The position numbers and the translations under genes were made by a program. 13,840 nt of DNA. Source: Tannerella sp. (GTDB taxonomy: Bacteria; Bacteroidota; Bacteroidia; Bacteroidales; Tannerellaceae). The stretch is taken from contig JAITBC010000048.1 of the NCBI GenBank assembly GCA_031283785.1, positions 1-13,840 of the forward strand, read 5' to 3'. Below are positions 13,674-13,840 of this stretch, piece by piece; position 1 is the first letter of the stretch, and every line of letters starts with the position of its first letter. The notes beneath the pieces are model-generated. The model did not search any database. It saw nothing but the letters and a program-made list of their open reading frames with translations, and had not been told where the DNA came from.

Positions 13674-13840
13674 GGTGATGTAAAAAGTATGCTGTCATAA
13701 AAAATGGCAATCAGGAAGAAAAGTTGTATTTTTGCAAAATGAAAATAACAATCATACTCCATTGTCCCGATTGTCAAGGTACAAAGATAAAGAAAAACGG
13801 CAGAAAAATATCGGAAAAGCAGAATTATTTGTGTAAGACA
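13674..13840 (+). mobile_element. IS1-family insertion sequence, left end (incomplete)
   Basis: GGTGATG at 13674-13680 matches the usual outer end of IS1-family terminal repeats, and the first ORF starts 65 bp inside it, close to the IS1 layout. The exact edge may be 13671, because GGTGGTGATG gives two readings. The right end and second ORF lie beyond the window. The A-rich DNA just left of the edge (13661-13673) would hold the target duplication. Confidence 0.7.
13739..13840 (+). CDS. IS1-family transposase first ORF (InsA-like), truncated by window
   Basis: Only the first 34 residues are visible; the frame is open at the window edge. Three cysteines of a zinc-binding N-terminus are present: Cys9 and Cys12 (C-P-D-C) and Cys32 (Y-L-C-K). 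The middle reads I-K-K-N-G-R-K-I-S-E-K-Q-N-Y, as in IS1 InsA-type proteins (C-P-x-C ... V-x-N-G ... G-x-Q-x-Y-x-C). The fourth cysteine is expected just past the edge. In IS1, InsA binds the ends and, by frameshifting, forms the transposase InsAB'; Bacteroidota relatives may encode it in one ORF. A TATTTTTG sequence (13727-13734) fits a -7 box but lies so close to the ATG that the message would be nearly leaderless. Confidence 0.82.
   Translation, partial: MKITIILHCPDCQGTKIKKNGRKISEKQNYLCKT

Noticed and set aside
13103..13777. 224-codon minus-strand ORF across the carB end and the intergenic region
   Set aside because: It is antisense to carB, then crosses the C-rich tract, repeats and the IS end. 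The protein is low-complexity and resembles no family I know.

Overview
The window looks like a chromosomal segment of a member of the Bacteroidota, most likely order Bacteroidales. Several genes are preceded by the Bacteroidota-type -7 box TAnnTTTG (413-420, 5091-5098 on minus, 6432-6439 on minus, 6541-6548, 7062-7069), Shine-Dalgarno sequences are mostly absent, and the protein families are typical of that phylum: a LysM/periplasmic-binding-fold protein, a PorT-type outer-membrane barrel, and a long PurF-like amidotransferase next to carAB. No tRNA, rRNA, CRISPR array, phage or defence genes were seen. The window is mainly metabolic, with a mobile element at the right edge.

Layout. Positions 1-149 hold the tail of an EamA/DMT transporter, followed by a 301-bp gap with a good terminator. 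On the plus strand, 451-2993 encode two exported envelope proteins: a triple-LysM protein with a type-1 periplasmic-binding fold, and a small outer-membrane beta-barrel. Convergent to them on the minus strand is the pyrB-pyrI-flavin reductase unit (5069 down to 3059). It encodes the catalytic and regulatory subunits of aspartate carbamoyltransferase and a FMN-binding flavin reductase-like protein. Upstream of it, also on the minus strand with its own promoter, is an M24 aminopeptidase P-type gene (6405 down to 5230). A divergent intergenic region with terminator-like palindromes separates this from a small Tic20/DUF4870 membrane protein (6608-6970), which ends in a textbook terminator.

From 7097 to 13387 runs a plus-strand operon: a 631-residue PurF-like amidophosphoribosyltransferase, carA (start overlapping the purF-like stop as ATGA) and carB (13 bp after carA). 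CarAB makes carbamoyl phosphate from glutamine, bicarbonate and ATP. PyrBI joins it to aspartate. The window therefore holds the first two steps of UMP synthesis in two separate, oppositely oriented units. The PurF-like enzyme consumes glutamine and PRPP, so its presence in the car operon links purine and pyrimidine precursor supply.

Downstream of carB is a very C-rich, T-free tract, a pair of 41-bp imperfect repeats, and then the left end of an IS1-family insertion sequence (from about 13674) whose first ORF runs off the window.

I found no convincing wholly new system. The points most worth a second look are the PurF-like/CarAB coupling and the divergent PurF-like signatures, the CAD/Ura2-like CarB with an 18-bp-repeat linker, the 7-bp-phased repeat array between pyrB and pyrI, and the C-rich tract with an in-frame open extension after carB.
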